Notes: generated from the sequence alone by a model not told the origin. Counted from the first letter of the stretch, positions 12,203-24,600 are shown. The stretch: DNA of 64,000 nucleotides from Dipteris shenzhenensis (GCA_047967505.1 CM106541.1), one strand, 5' to 3'. Program-made: numbers and translations.

Positions 12203-14996
12203 ATGAGGAGATGGTGGGTTGTGTGGGGGATGTGGGTGGTGGTGGTGGTGGTGCAGTACTGCGCCATAGCCAGGGGAGCAAAGACGACGGATCGAGAGAT
12301 ATTGAAGGAGATGAGCGAGAAGCTAAAGGGATCATCATCATCGTCTTCGTCTCCATCTTCTTCGTGGAACACCAGCAACAACGATCCTTGCAAATGGGTT
12401 GGTGTTCAATGTAATGGCGATAGCATCTTCTTCCTCAATCTCTCGCAATTTCATCTCTCTGGCTTCATCCCTCCCTCCATTGGCCTCCTCTCCTCTCTCT
12501 CCCTCCTCAACCTCTCCTCTAACTCCCTCTCTGGCTCCATCCCCCCCTCCCTCTCCAATTGCTCCTCCCTCTCCTCCCTTGACCTCTCCTCTAACTCCCT
12601 CTCCGGCTCCATCCCCCTTGCCCTTTCCTCCCTCTCCTCCCTCCTCACCCTCCGCCTTGACCTTAACTCCCTCACCGGCCCCATCCCCCCCGAGTTCTCC
12701 CTCCTTTCCTCCTTGCAAACCCTTTCCCTCTCGCAGAACCGCCTCTCCGGTACCATCCCGCAGGCATTTCGTAACCTCAGCAGCCTCAGCATTTTCTCAG
12801 CGTATCAGAACCGCCTCGATGGCCCATTGCCGCAAATGAACACGCAAAATCTAAGCTGGATAAATTTGGCTTCTAATAACCTCAGTGGAGCTCTCCCAGG
12901 CAAGCTTTGCGCATCTGGCAAGCTAGCAGTCCTTATTCTTACCGAGAACAGTTTCAATGATACGCTTCCGGAAGATTTGGGTTCCTGTATGACTCTGACT
13001 ACTTTGAGAGTGGGGCACAATTCTTTTAGCGGATCTATTCCTGATCAATATGGACAGCTCCAAAAGCTGATCTACTTCGAAGCAGATCAGAATCAGCTAA
13101 CAGGCCAAATACCTTCACATATCAGCGGTTGGAAGAACTTGAGTCTTCTCAACCTCGCTGACAACTTACTCACTGGCAATATCCCGGCCGATTTGAGCAA
13201 AGTTTCTAACATTCAGGAACTGCATTTATCCCACAATAATCTGACAGGAGAGATTCCTAAGGGACTGTCTCAGTGTAAGCTGCTAAGTGTGCTTGACCTC
13301 AGTGGGAATAATCTGAGTGGAGCAATCCCTAACGACCTCTGCAATGGTTCTAAACTCATGATTCTACGGCTGGAAGGCAATTCCTTTTCTGCAGAAATCC
13401 CGGCTGCAATTGGTGGTTGTTTACGACTACTAGAGTTGCAGTTAGGTGATAACACCTTTAGTGGCAACATTCCTTCAACAATTGGAAGTCTCTCCCACCT
13501 GCAAGTTTCGCTCAATCTCAGCCTGAATCGCTTAACAGGCACGATTCCGGCCTCCCTTGGGAAGTTGACGAATCTAGTCTCCTTGGATGTCTCGCACAAT
13601 GAACTTTCTGGAGAGATTCCCCTCTTGACGAGCATGATAAGCCTGCTGGATTGGAATTTCTCTAACAATCTCTTGAGTGGTCCGGTGCCACCAATTGGCT
13701 CGGGGTTGAATAGCTCATCTAGCAATTCTGCCAGCAATTATGCTAATAATTCTGGGCTCTGTGGTCCTCCTCTACCTCCATGTGGGAATGATGCATCCCA
13801 CAGATCCAAAGTAAAGCGCGGGCTGGCAACCTTTTGGAAGGCTGCTGGCATTGCTGTTTCATGTGCCATTGTGGCGCTGGTAATTTTCGCATGCATGGCT
13901 GTTGGAGTGATGTACAAGTCCAATCTGTCTTCAGCAGTAGATCCTGTGCCTCCATTCGTGGTCAGCCGTGTCTTTACGGATACGTTTGAACAGGCTATCA
14001 ATTTTGATAGTATCAAGGAAGCTACTTGCAGCAATGATAATGTAATTAGTAGCAATCATTTCAGCACTATCTACAAGGCAGTCATGCCTTCAGGTTTGGT
14101 ACTAGCTGCAAAAAAGTTTCACTCCCCAGAGAAAGGCATAGTCATCCATCAAAGAAGGCTGACGTTAGAGCTAGACAAACTGTGGAGGCTCTCACAGGAG
14201 AATATTATGCGACCTGTTGGCTATTTCTTGGAGAATGATCTAGCAGTTATCTTGTATGACTTTGTGCCCTTGTGTAGCCTTGGGCAGGAACTGCATAGAA
14301 ACTCTGAACGTTTACTAACCTGGCGGATGCGTTATGAAATAGCCCTAGGAGCCGCACAAGGTCTAGCTTTTCTACATCACTCTTGCCATCCACCCATGAT
14401 ACATATGGACGTCACGTCTAACAACATATTTCTGGGTCATCAATTGGAGGTACAAATAGGAGATATTGAGGTTGCCAAACTTTTGGATCCATCTAAAAAC
14501 ACAGGGAGCATTAGTGCAGTGGCAGGATCCTTCGGCTACATTGCTCCAGGTGCATTTACATACCCTCCGAATGTTTCTCCTTTGTGCATTTGTACAATTC
14601 CTAACTGCACCACTATTTAATTATAATGTATGTTCGTTTTGTACAGAGTATGCATTTACGATGCAAGTGACGTCAGCAAGCAATGTATATAGCTTTGGGG
14701 TTGTTTTATTGGAACTCCTCACTGGCCGGCTTCCCATTGATGAAAGTTTTGGAGATGGTTTAGACCTTGTCAGGTGGGTCCATGGAGCATCTTTCCGGGG
14801 GGAAACTCCTGAACAAATTCTGGATGCCAGGATCAGTACACTCTCTTTTGCTTCACGACAGGACATGCTTGGAGTCTTGAAAGTGGCTTTGATGTGCACG
14901 AGTGCTTCTGCCTTGCGGAGGCCTAGAATGAGGAAAGTTGTGGAGATGCTTCTGGCATCAAAGGTGCAAGAAGAAGCCAACTTGACCGCACGTTGA
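12203..14996 (+). CDS. LRR receptor-like kinase, PXC3/At2g41820 type
   Basis: Two exons (12,203-14,549 and 14,647-14,996) encode about 898 residues. The ATG at 12,203 is chosen because it opens a signal peptide (MRRWWVVWGMWVVVVVVQYC). An LRRNT block (WNTSNNDPCKWVGVQC) and about 18 LRRs (residues ~73-540) follow, then a membrane helix at ~547-571 and a kinase-like domain. The C-terminal lobe (GSFGYIAPEYA, DLVRWVHGASFRGETPEQILDA) closely matches the Arabidopsis PXC3 group as I remember it. The active site is atypical. There is no glycine-rich loop (SSNHFSTIYKAV), HRD is HMD (Asp736), and DFG is DIE (Asp754). The ATP-contact Lys637 is kept. PXC3-like proteins share such changes, so it may signal as a weak kinase or pseudokinase at the plasma membrane. 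The ligand is unknown. Confidence 0.93.
14550..14646 (+). other. GT-AG intron of the kinase gene
   Basis: The 97-bp intron begins CCAG|GTGCAT and ends TTTGTACAG|AGTATG. Removing it joins GCT-CCA-G to AG-TAT-GCA and restores the GYIAPEYAF motif of the activation segment. Reading through would stop 24 codons into the intron. Confidence 0.92.
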
Positions 14997-15720
14997 TATT
15001 TGTTTTTGCTCGGGCGGTCTGAAGCACACAGTAATGCTTTATGTACTGTTCACCTAGCTTTTTGTGTATATAACCGTATAAACATACCTCATGTGACCAC
15101 CATGAGATTGCTACGTGCTGGGTTTTCTCGCCATAAATAGTTATCATCTAGTGAAGGGGAGTAGAGTAGCTTAAGCAAAAACGAGTTGGTCTTACAGCAG
15201 CAGTGGTGTGCTCATCTCCACTGCCTCTGTCAGTCTAGAGGGAGTGGCACTTTGGGAATACCTCCCATTTTGAGCCTGTAAGCTTTTTTTGGTGTAATAT
15301 GTCATAGTGGTCACAACATTGCTCCAGGCTGATTTAGCCAAGCAACAGGTACATTTCCACTTGAGTAATGTTTGGATTTTCGTTGTATCCGAACTGTATG
15401 AGTATCATAACAATGTCAACAGGAGCCCTTCGTTTCAGATCATTGATAAAGTATGGATATTGGTGCCTCACTTTTGAGCCCTAACTTTCATTAGTGTTAT
15501 GCTTAGCTATATGTAAATTCTTGGCTTGGACAAGTTTTGATCATGATTATGTTGATCTCTATGAGCTGGTGTGCACATGGCCTCAAAGCGTGACTGCTGC
15601 GCTTCAGAATTGTGCATCATTGTGCACACAGCCTAATAGCTTTGAGCCCTTGGAATGCTCTTGGTCACACTTTTACTTTGGAGGAGGTGACCCAGCTCCC
15701 TAAAGAGAGCAACAAAGGGA
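14997..15720 (+). other. 3' flank of the kinase gene
   Basis: No open frame with a recognisable domain. The T-rich segments near 15,280-15,300 may belong to the 3' UTR, but I see no clear AATAAA signal. Confidence 0.4.
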
Positions 15721-18415
15721 CCTTAGCTAAATTTTGATATACAGATTCGAAGCGTTGAAGGCTCTGTTTATAAGTCTCAAGTTGTGTCCAAGGTTACAAG
15801 AAAGGAAAAGTTGTTAGACGTCAACATCTCCTGATGTCACTGAGAGTTTGCTTGTGGGCGTGCCCGCCCAGTGAGTAAGGCTAGGGTATATGACTGGGGA
15901 CCTGTGTTGTGAGGCTAGGGTAGATTTTGTGGGGGGTGAGCCCTCTTTATAGGGCATGGGCAACTCTAGTGGTGGGTCGGCCCACCCAGGCTGGTCGGCC
16001 CTACTACTAGGGGTCTAGCATAGCCGACTAGGCAGCACCTTGTGGAGCAGCATAGCCTGCCTTGTTGAGCAGTTCTAGGGCAGGGGTGTGGAGCAGTCCT
16101 TCCTCTCTTTGTGCCTCCATTTCTTGTGGTTGTTGAGCTGTCCGGTTGAGCTCTTGAGCAGCCTGTTTGTGCAGAGGTTTTCCCCCAGTTGTAGCGGGGT
16201 TTTCTCTAGAGATCACTCGCAGTTCTCTTGTGTCTTTCTCTCCTTTCCCTCTTTCTCAGTGTGGTGTGTGAGGCGTTCTCTCTCTCTCTCTCTCTTCCGT
16301 TCATTTCCGCTGCACTTCTCACAGTAGTACGAGAATGAACTGCTAGAGGAAAGGAGGCTGTACAAGAACATGCACAGCATAAGATTCATGGCCAATCTGC
16401 AGGAAAATTTGAAGGGAGAATGTCTTTCTATCAATGGCAAACCTATGCTGAAATACCAGAACAAGGTATCTGATATGGAACACTCATCTTCTGTTGCATC
16501 AAGCAAGCACCAATGGTTGTGTCAAAAGCGTCAAACAACGAACATGTGGAAGTGCAATTTTCAGTTTGGAGGCTGAACGAGTGGAGATTTTGAAAGCATG
16601 AGTTTGAGATATTGGAATGTATCATCACACTACTTGGTCCATATGAAGGGCTCGGTATGAACTCGTGAGTGTAGAGAGGGTGTAGAGGTGCAGCGATGTC
16701 GGCAAGATATCAGAGCATCCAGCTATGCCACCAGACCTGGTCCAAGAATGATGATAACTACTTTGTTATCGTCAAACATTTGGCTTTAAATTTGCTCAAC
16801 CTTGGTTGGATCAAGGGTTCTTCCATACTCACAAACAATATGGCTAAGTAGCATGCCACTTCTCACTGAAAAAGTGCATCTCGTTGGATTAAGGGATAGC
16901 TGAGCAGCCTGGTATAGGCACAGCTCGAGCTGAGGGAGGAGCTATTTGGGCACCAAAAAACTGAAGTCGTCCAAGAAGATGCGCATGAAGAATGTTAAGT
17001 ACTCATCAAAGATATCTTGGATAAGGAGAAGCTCTGTGGGAAGCTTTGTGGGTGACTTTACTTGCATCCGAGTGTGCAGAGACCTTGGAGGAACCTTTGG
17101 AAAAGTCAGTTTGATTTTGCCAAGTGGTTTTGAGAGCTTGTTAAGTATTTTCAAAGAAAAAGTCGTTTTTTGAGCTTTTCGCTGTTCCGTTCGATGACAG
17201 AGACTCCGTATTGACTTGTAGAGGCAACTATTGCTTGCTTTTGGTGTCCACTTCACTTCAGGAGCTTGGAAACACCTTCATTCTTGAATCTGGGATCATT
17301 TCATTGGATTTTCGACTCACTGTGTCAGTTTCTGCGTTTTTTTACCTGGGTGTTGGAACTCAAGTTTGGAGCAACCATTTGTAGATTTGTCAGTTCCGGT
17401 GGACTTAGAAGGTCCTGAAACTTCTATGTTGCTCATCATTCGCACTCCGATGGAGTTTACAAACAGCTCTGCTTCCAAAAACGTTTTTCAGTCCATTTGT
17501 TGGACCCAGTGATTGAGACCGCAGTTTTCAAAACCATCTGTCCCATTGCGTTCTGGATACCCAAAAACCCCTACCTCTTAGTTCTTGCACGATTCGGTGG
17601 AGTATTTTCAGAGTTATAGATCTCTGGGTATTCGATTTCGTCTCTCTGTTATGCATTTTTCATTCTAAGGTTTTGAAACCTTAGATTTATGCCACATGGC
17701 AGTGGATAAGTGTTGACTCCCATTTCTCACTCACTGGTTGGGATTTTGGAGTTTCGCCAGAAGAGAGATATTTGCAGATTTTCTTGCTGAGTTCGATTAT
17801 GCAATGGTGCCCATGTTTAAAGGCATCTCAGGTTCTATTTTCAGTAGCGGTCTTTTCTGTGGGACCATGATTTCTTGAGCATACCTTATGCAGATCACTC
17901 TGGTTGTAGTTTGAGCCATGTGCGCTTATTCGTGGTGTGCATTGGGTTGTAGTGGATGATTTATAGGCCATTTGGATGCATTGCGATCCTTATTGGATGC
18001 GCTGATAGGCCCAGATTGCCTTGTGGGATGCTATTTTTATGGATGCTTTGCACATGGATGCTATTTTATGCTGAGGGATAGCTTTGACACATTGCAGGTG
18101 ATGCACTGATAGTGTTATGCTCTCTTGGATGAGATATTATTGATGCATATGTCCATGGACGGTGTTTATGCTTGAGCCATTTGGCACCTATTGGCATTTT
18201 GGATTGCCATTGACGTTGGCATTTTCTTTTGGGCCAGATTTGCTCATATGGATGCACAGTACATGCACATGAGTCAGCTGCATCTTTTGATTCTTTGAGC
18301 TTTGAGTTTTGGTGATATTTCAGTCTATTGTGGCATACACATTTGGATGCACCTGGTATTTAGTGTGATTCTCTCTTACAGGCACTAGCATTTGGGATTT
18401 TGCTTTATTTGCATC
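15721..18415 (+). mobile_element. 5' flank and leader of copia element I
   Basis: The word 'atatcagagc' at 16,708-16,717, just after 'tcggca', resembles the tRNA-iMet primer-binding site (TGGTATCAGAGC) with changes. That would place a 5' LTR to its left, for which 'ctctttataggg' near 15,940 could be the TATA region. The supposed 5' LTR does not obviously match the 3' LTR candidate at 22,508, so this assignment is weak. No coding region is visible between 16,718 and the gag start. Confidence 0.4.
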
Positions 18416-21400
18416 ATGGCATCCTCTTCCATGTCTGAAAAGGAGTTTTTCAACATTAAAAAGTTTAATGGGACAAACTTTTCTTTGTGGAAAGAATAGA
18501 TAAGGGATGTGCTTATTCAAAAGAAGCAGATTAAACCCTTGGCAGGGATTGAAGCTAAGCCTGCAAATATGTCTGAGGATGATTGGAATGAGTTAAATGC
18601 ATTAGCAAAGTCTACTATTAGACTTCATCTTGCAGAGTTAGTTTATTTCACAGTAGTAAATGAGCAGACTATGGAAGATTTGTGAAAGAAACTGTGTGCC
18701 ACTTATGAGAAGGAAACTGCCTCTAATAAAGTTTATCTCATGAAGAGGTTGTTTGAGCTGCAGATGAAGGAAGGGGTCTCCATTGCTTCTCACTTGAATG
18801 AATTCAATATTATTTTCAGCCAGCTTCAGGCTCAGAAGATGAATTTTGATGCGGAGACTAAGGCAATATTTCTCTTATGTTCATTGCCATCCTCATGGGA
18901 TACCTTCTGTACAGCTGTCAGTAACTCTGCACTTGGTGGAGTACTAAAATTTGATGATGTTGTGGGTAGCTTGTTGGCCAAGGAGATTAGACGGAAGTCT
19001 ATGGATGGCAACAAGCAGGATGCAGCCTTAAATGTGCAAAAGGGCAGATCACAGTTCAGGGGGAAGTCCCAAGAAAGAGGGAAGTCTCGTAGTAAATCTA
19101 GGGCACGGAACATCGAGTGTTACCATTGTGGCAAGAAGGGCCATATGAAAAAGGATTGCTACAAGCTGAAAAGAGAGCAAAAGGATAAGAAAAAGAATAC
19201 AAATTGGGGTGCAAATCAAAAGGAAGAGAGTCCAAGGGAGGACAAAGGAAAAGTGAAGATCAAGGAGATCAATGCAGTCACACATGATAGTGACAATGAC
19301 GTTCTCTTCATGTCTATTTTATCTGTAGAGTTGCTTACCACTTCAGATGATGCATATTCCTAGGATTGGATTTTGGATTCTGGTGCTTCATTCCATGTTA
19401 CTCCCCATAGGGAATGGTTCTCCACTTATGATAGTGGAAAGACAGGTTGTGTGCATCTTGGAAATGACTATGCATGTGACATAGTGGGAGTAGGTGACAT
19501 AAAGTTTTCTTTTGCAAATGGGTCTGCATTTATTTTGAAACATGTGAGACATGTGCTTAAGTTGACCAAGAGTCTTATTTCAGTGGGTCAACTAGATGAT
19601 GCTGGTTTTCACACCACTTTTGGCTTTCAGAGTTGGAAAATTCAGAAGGGCTCTATGCTTTTGGCCAGGGGTGCCAAGTGTGGGACTTTGTATCCCTTAC
19701 ATGTATCAGGGGTATTTGATCATGTTGTTGCAATAACCGAGCAGCCAAGCACTTCTTTATGGCATTGTAGATTGGGGCACATGAGCCAAAATGGAATGAA
19801 ACTCTTATGCCGTTTGGGTTATGTACCGCATTTGAGTTTCTCTGATTTTGAATTTTGTGAGCACTGTCTCTATGGGAAGCAGACTAAATCAGCCCATAAA
19901 AGAAGGGGAAAGAAAGAGTTTGAAAAGCTTGATTTGGTGCATTCAGACGGGTGTGGTCCCATGCCTACACGGTCATTAGGCGGGGCTGCATACTATGTGA
20001 CATTCATTGATGATGCAACTAGGAAAGTGTGGGCTTATGCTATAGCTCGAAAGAGTGATGTGTTCCAGGTATTTCAGAAATGGCTAGCCTTGGTTGAGAA
20101 TCAGGCAGGTAGAATGCTTAAATGCCTACGGACTGACAATGGTGGAGAGTATCTCTCTCATGACTTTCAGCATTTCTGTGATACACATGGGATTGAGAGG
20201 GAGCTCACATCCCCTCGTACTCCAGAGCAAAATCCAGTTGTAGAAAAGATAAACCGTACCATTCAAGAAAGGTTGCAATGCATGCTTTCCAATGCAAGTC
20301 TTTCTGGTGGTTTTTGGGCTGAGGCAATGAAGACTGCAGTGCATGTGATCAATAGATCACCTAGTAAGAGTTTGGATGGTGGTATTCCTGAAGAGGCATG
20401 GAGTGGCAAGAAGCCCTCTTACTCTCATTTGCGTATATATGAACATGTGCCAAAAGAGCTTCAAAAGAAGCTAGATCCTAAGTCTAGGAAATGCATCTTT
20501 CTAGGTTATGGTGAAAGTGGAGAGATGGGCTATCATCTCTGGGATCCAGAAGCAAAGAAGATCATACGTAGCCATGATGTAGTCTTCAATGAGAAGAAGA
20601 TGCATAAGGCACCCATGAGGGATGTGGAAATGAGGAGAATCACTTTCCAGGATGTGAATCCACCTGCATATGTTGATAGACAGCAAGCTATCCATGTACC
20701 AAATGTGCAAGAAATGGTACCACCAAGTACTCCCACAGGTATACAATCAAGGGTAAATGATGGATCATCTATTGGTGGAAATGATGAGCCAAATGTGGCT
20801 GATATGCAGGTGGGACAGCAAGCTGAAATGCCCTTGAGAAGATCATCTAGAGTGTCTAGACCGCCTAATAGGTTTGTTCAAGGGGTAGACTATGTGATGC
20901 TTACTAATTGCAGTTAGCCTTCTTGCTACAGAGAGGCTATGATGCGCGAGGATCAACGCAAGTGGGAGTATGTTATGCAATCAGAGATGAGTTCACTTAC
21001 AAAGAATAAGACTTGGGACTTGGTTTCTTTGCCACATGGAAAGAAAGCATTGCCATGTAAATGGGTCTATAAGATGAAGGTCACAGGTGATGATGTGCCT
21101 AAGTACAAGGCCCATTTGGTTGCTAAAGGATTCAAGCAAGAGAAGGGTGTGGACTTTGATGAGATATTCTCTCCAGTTGTGTATATGACCACTTAGATAC
21201 ATGCTTGGACTAGTGGCATCAGAGGATATGGAGCTTATGCAGATGGATGTCAAGAGAGTTTTCTTGCATGGGGATTTGCATGAGGAAATTTACATGGTGC
21301 AGCCGGAAGGCTTTGAAGAAAAGGGCAAAGAGCATTTAGTTTGTAAGCTGAAGAAGAGTCTCTATGGTCTTAAGCAAGCGCCTAGAGAATGGTATCAAAA

Positions 21401-22454
21401 GTTTGATGCTTTCATTCGGTCCCAGGGTTTTAGAAGGAGTGAAATTGATCACTGCATCTATACTAAAAGGGCTAAGGATAATAGCCTGACACTATATGTG
21501 GATGATATGCTATTGGCTAGCAAGAATACTTATGAGCTAGATGCATTAAAGGCCAAGTTGCATGAGGCCTTTGATATGAAGGATTTGGGACTTGCAGGTC
21601 ATATTCTTGGTATGCGCATCACGTGTGATCAGAGTAGGAAACTCCTTTGGCTTTCATAGAAGGAGTATGTTACAAAAGTATTGTAGCGTTTCAATATGGA
21701 GGGGAGGAAGACAGTGAGTACTCCATTGCCTCCATATGTGAAACAGAGTCATATAGATAGTTCCAAATTAGATGAGGAGAGGGCCATGATGGCCAAGGTT
21801 CCTTATGCATAAGCAGTTGGGAGTCTTATGTATGCTATGATAGCTACTAGACCAGACGTTGCATTTGTAGTGGGAGTTGTTAGCTGGTATATGGCTAATC
21901 CAGGAAAGAGTCATTGGGAGGTAGTTAAGTGCATCATGAGGTACATGAAGGGTACCAAGGAGACGTGCATCTGCTTTGGTAAAGGAGACATGTGTGTAAT
22001 TGGGTACACAGATTCAGACTATGCAGGGCATGTGGATAGTAGGAGATCCACATCTGGTTATGTGTTCACCTTTGCAGGTGGTGCAGTGTCATGGATGTCT
22101 CGCGCACAGAAGTGCGTTGCTTTGTCTACCACAGAGGCTGAGTATGTTGCAGCCACAGAGGGTTGCAAGGAGGCTATATGGCTTGATCAGCTAGTGGGAG
22201 ATTTGGGGATTCATACCGGTGTACCGACATTGCATAGTGATTCCATGAGTGCTATTCAGCTAGCACGGAATCCGGTCTTTCATGCAAAGACCAAACACAT
22301 TGAGGTCAGGTACCATTTCATTAGGGAGGTACTTGAGGACAAGTGCATAGAGCTTATCAAGGATCATACAGATGATAACCCTGCAGATATGCTGACGAAG
22401 AGTCTACCTAGTCAGCGGTTTGAGTATTGTCATGTATTGATGGGCATTGGATAG
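18416..22454 (+). pseudogene. Ty1/copia gag-pol polyprotein (element I), decayed
   Basis: One frame runs from ATG 18,416 to about 21,194, then shifts and continues to a natural-looking stop at 22,452. Order: gag (to ~19,360) with a CCHC zinc knuckle (CYHCGKKGHMKKDC, ~19,120), protease (WILDSGAS, ~19,370), pre-integrase (LWHCRLGHM), integrase core (HSDGCGP ... FIDDATRKVW ... RTDNGGEY, to ~20,560), reverse transcriptase (LPCKWVYKMK; YVDDMLLA at 21,494), and RNase H (TDSDYAGH ... TTEAEYVA ... HSDSMSAI). This is the copia order. In-frame stops lie at 18,497 (TAG), 18,683 (TGA), 19,361 (TAG), 20,915 (TAG), 21,657 (TAG), 21,684 (TAG) and 21,810 (TAA). A frameshift with a TAG lies at 21,194. It is therefore inactive. 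Confidence 0.95.
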
Positions 22455-22489
22455 TATGCTCACTGGTTGTTCTCCCTTAAAGGCACATT

Positions 22490-22506
22490 GTCCTTCAAGT
22501 GGGAGG
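22490..22506 (+). other. Polypurine tract of copia element I
   Basis: 'caagtgggagg' directly precedes the candidate 3' LTR start (TGTGGGGG at 22,508). This is where copia elements carry the plus-strand primer. Confidence 0.6.
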
Positions 22507-22507
22507 T

Positions 22508-22720
22508 TGTGGGGGTTAAAGGTCACTGTGCCTTTACCCCAGTTATGTACAATACTCAAACACATATATAAATGAATGAAAAAGAAGATTAGGGTGTTCT
22601 GCACCCACCAAAACTTGTGTGGCTCTCTGTTTCTCTCTCTACCTCTTCTGTTATTGCTTCCATTGGGAGCACTCTCAGAATACCTCCCTTGTGAGGAATG
22701 GCAACTCAGCTTGCCGAAAG
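22508..22720 (+). mobile_element. Candidate 3' LTR of copia element I
   Basis: Starts TGTGGGGG after the polypurine tract and contains a TATA-like 'cacatatataaatg' near 22,561, followed by CT-rich sequence. The right end is unclear because the 0.9-kb direct repeat begins at 22,721. I found no second copy of this LTR in the window. Confidence 0.5.
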
Positions 22721-23638
22721 TATTTTCATGCAAAGAAAACCACAACATATCTTTCTCCTTGCTTCCCTTAGAGGAGAATGAATATGGTAACATCCCAAGT
22801 GACGTTGTAGTCTAGCATCAGGAGAAGAAAAGGATCTACAAAGGCCATTATCTCACCAAGCCGGTTGGTGCCAAAGAGAAGAGCAATGCATTGTTGGAAG
22901 AAGATCTTTCGGCTCAATATGACATGAACTGATATATATCTAGGGGTTGAAGGGGCTGATTTGGATGGAAGGGTAAATTCTGGGGAAACATGGTACCTCC
23001 TTCACAGAAGCCTCTAGAAATGGCTCAAATCATTCTACAAATTGCTAGAAAACACAGAGGTTTATAACTTCCACCAAAAAATTGATATAAAAAATTAAAG
23101 TACATAAGGGATGTGCCTTGAAGTGAGATTCGTATTGATATAAGTTTCGTTGAAAACAGATAACCGGTTGAAGAGATATGTTGAGTTTACTAAAAGGGGG
23201 TAAAAATTACCATAGAAATAAATAGTCATACACAGAGACTCATAACTTCTTGTCCTAGACCGAATGTAAAAAACTAATTACATGTGAGGAAGATCTTAAA
23301 TAGAGCTTTACGCTGATATAAGTTTCATTGAAATCAGACCACTGAGGAGAAAGTTATAGGCAGAATACTGACATGGGGTCTAACTGCTATATTAACTACC
23401 ATCTGCCCATGTAGATTTGCCTAAGCAAACTACTCCCTCAAGGCTCCACAATTATCAATGATCTAATACCCCTAGAGTTTGCCTAAAATAGAGGAAGAAG
23501 CTTGCATGGTGGCTTGGAAAACGGATGGACCATGTGTGCACAGTGAGCGGCCGAACAAGAACTACTTTAGAGACTTGAATAGAGAGAGAAAAGAACATAG
23601 AAATGGAGAAAAGGAATGGAGACTCAAGGAAAATGATA
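22721..23638. repeat. 0.9-kb direct repeat, copy 1
   Basis: Starts 'tattttcatgcaaag' and ends 'ctcaaggaaaatgata'. It matches 24,619-25,526 along its whole length with scattered substitutions and small indels. Inside are two related segments around 'gatataagtttc(g/a)ttgaaa', so it has its own ancient internal duplication. No coding frame survives. It may be untranslated or LTR-derived retroelement sequence, because its right end overlaps a gag fragment. Confidence 0.8.
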
Positions 23639-23830
23639 TCCCAGTCCTCCTTGGTAGAGTCTGGCAAGGTCTCACACCAACTCAAGGCTACACCTTCAAG
23701 AAAATCAGGCAAAATCTCTGCCTGATCCTTCATGGACCATCCAGAAAGCCAGTATCCTGGAATAAAATCCTAAAAATAAGACTCCGGGTCATCCCCTTGG
23801 GGCCCTCGAAACACTAGAATCTTCACCATG
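23632..23830 (-). pseudogene. Retroelement gag fragment
   Basis: The minus strand reads RGPQGDDPESYF, a stop, then DFIPGYWLSGWSMKDQAE and FLEGVALSWCETLPDSTKED. The spacing of DPE, a W near 'GW', 'FLEG.A..W' and a final 'W' matches the conserved gag core of plant LTR elements. About 60 residues remain and a TAG interrupts them. Upstream coding is not continuous. Confidence 0.55.
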
Positions 23831-23903
23831 ATGAAACACAAAAAGGAAACACCAAGATCCAAATAATATCCCAAACATGATCCAAACAAGATCCCACAGA
23901 GGC

Positions 23904-24600
23904 TTAGTATACCAAGAGCAACTTTTTATGCATAACCACTTGTTGAAAACCCTCCACAACGTGATCCTCAACAAAATCTTTAAAAATAAGTGACCAATCA
24001 GCACCATGAAAACATTGTGTATACATGCATTCAAGAATCACCCTCCTCAAAATTGGAAGTGCACATAACAGCTTCAAGATATTGTACTCTTCATCGTTTT
24101 CATAGCAAACGAAGTTGAAAGCATTGAGAATCACCACTCCATTGTTATAGTCAAAAACTACCCAAAGGCTCATCTTCTTCACACCAAGCTGCTAGTGCAT
24201 GAAACAATCCCCAATCTGTCATTGTGCTTGCTACCAGCATTGTCGATTCACCAACATATTCAAGAGTGCAAACATAAACGATATGATCATAATGACCATG
24301 CGAATAGCTTGAGCATCACCTTCACAATCTTCTAGTTCTCTTAAACGGGCTGCAATCTCTTCTAACAGAGTTCTTCCAGGCATGTTCTTTATCACATCAA
24401 AAAACACATTCCTATACTAGGCATAACATGCAATCAAGTACACCCAAGACCATTTAGTAAGGTGGGATGAATCCAATACCAAAGGTACCCGACGTCTCCA
24501 CCAAAAAGATGTGACATGAAGTTGAGGGTAATGAAACTTCACGCACCTCTTAGCTTCCTGCTCTTCCCAATCTTAATAATAGAGATCCTTATCACTTGCA
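23904..24600 (-). pseudogene. Unrecognised broken coding region
   Basis: Minus-strand frames with few stops read, for example, EQEAKRCVKFHYPQLHVTSF, NMPGRTLLEEIAARLREL and FNFVCYENDEEYNILKLLC. Composition looks like real protein (mixed charged and hydrophobic residues, two hydrophobic stretches), and several TAG/TAA codons interrupt it. I do not recognise the family. It lies between the two copies of the 0.9-kb repeat and may be a captured gene fragment or part of the same retroelement. Confidence 0.4.

Noticed and set aside
15929-16705. 5' LTR of copia element I starting TGTGGGGGG
   Set aside because: Its sequence does not match the 3' LTR candidate at 22,508 beyond the first bases, so I did not call an LTR pair.
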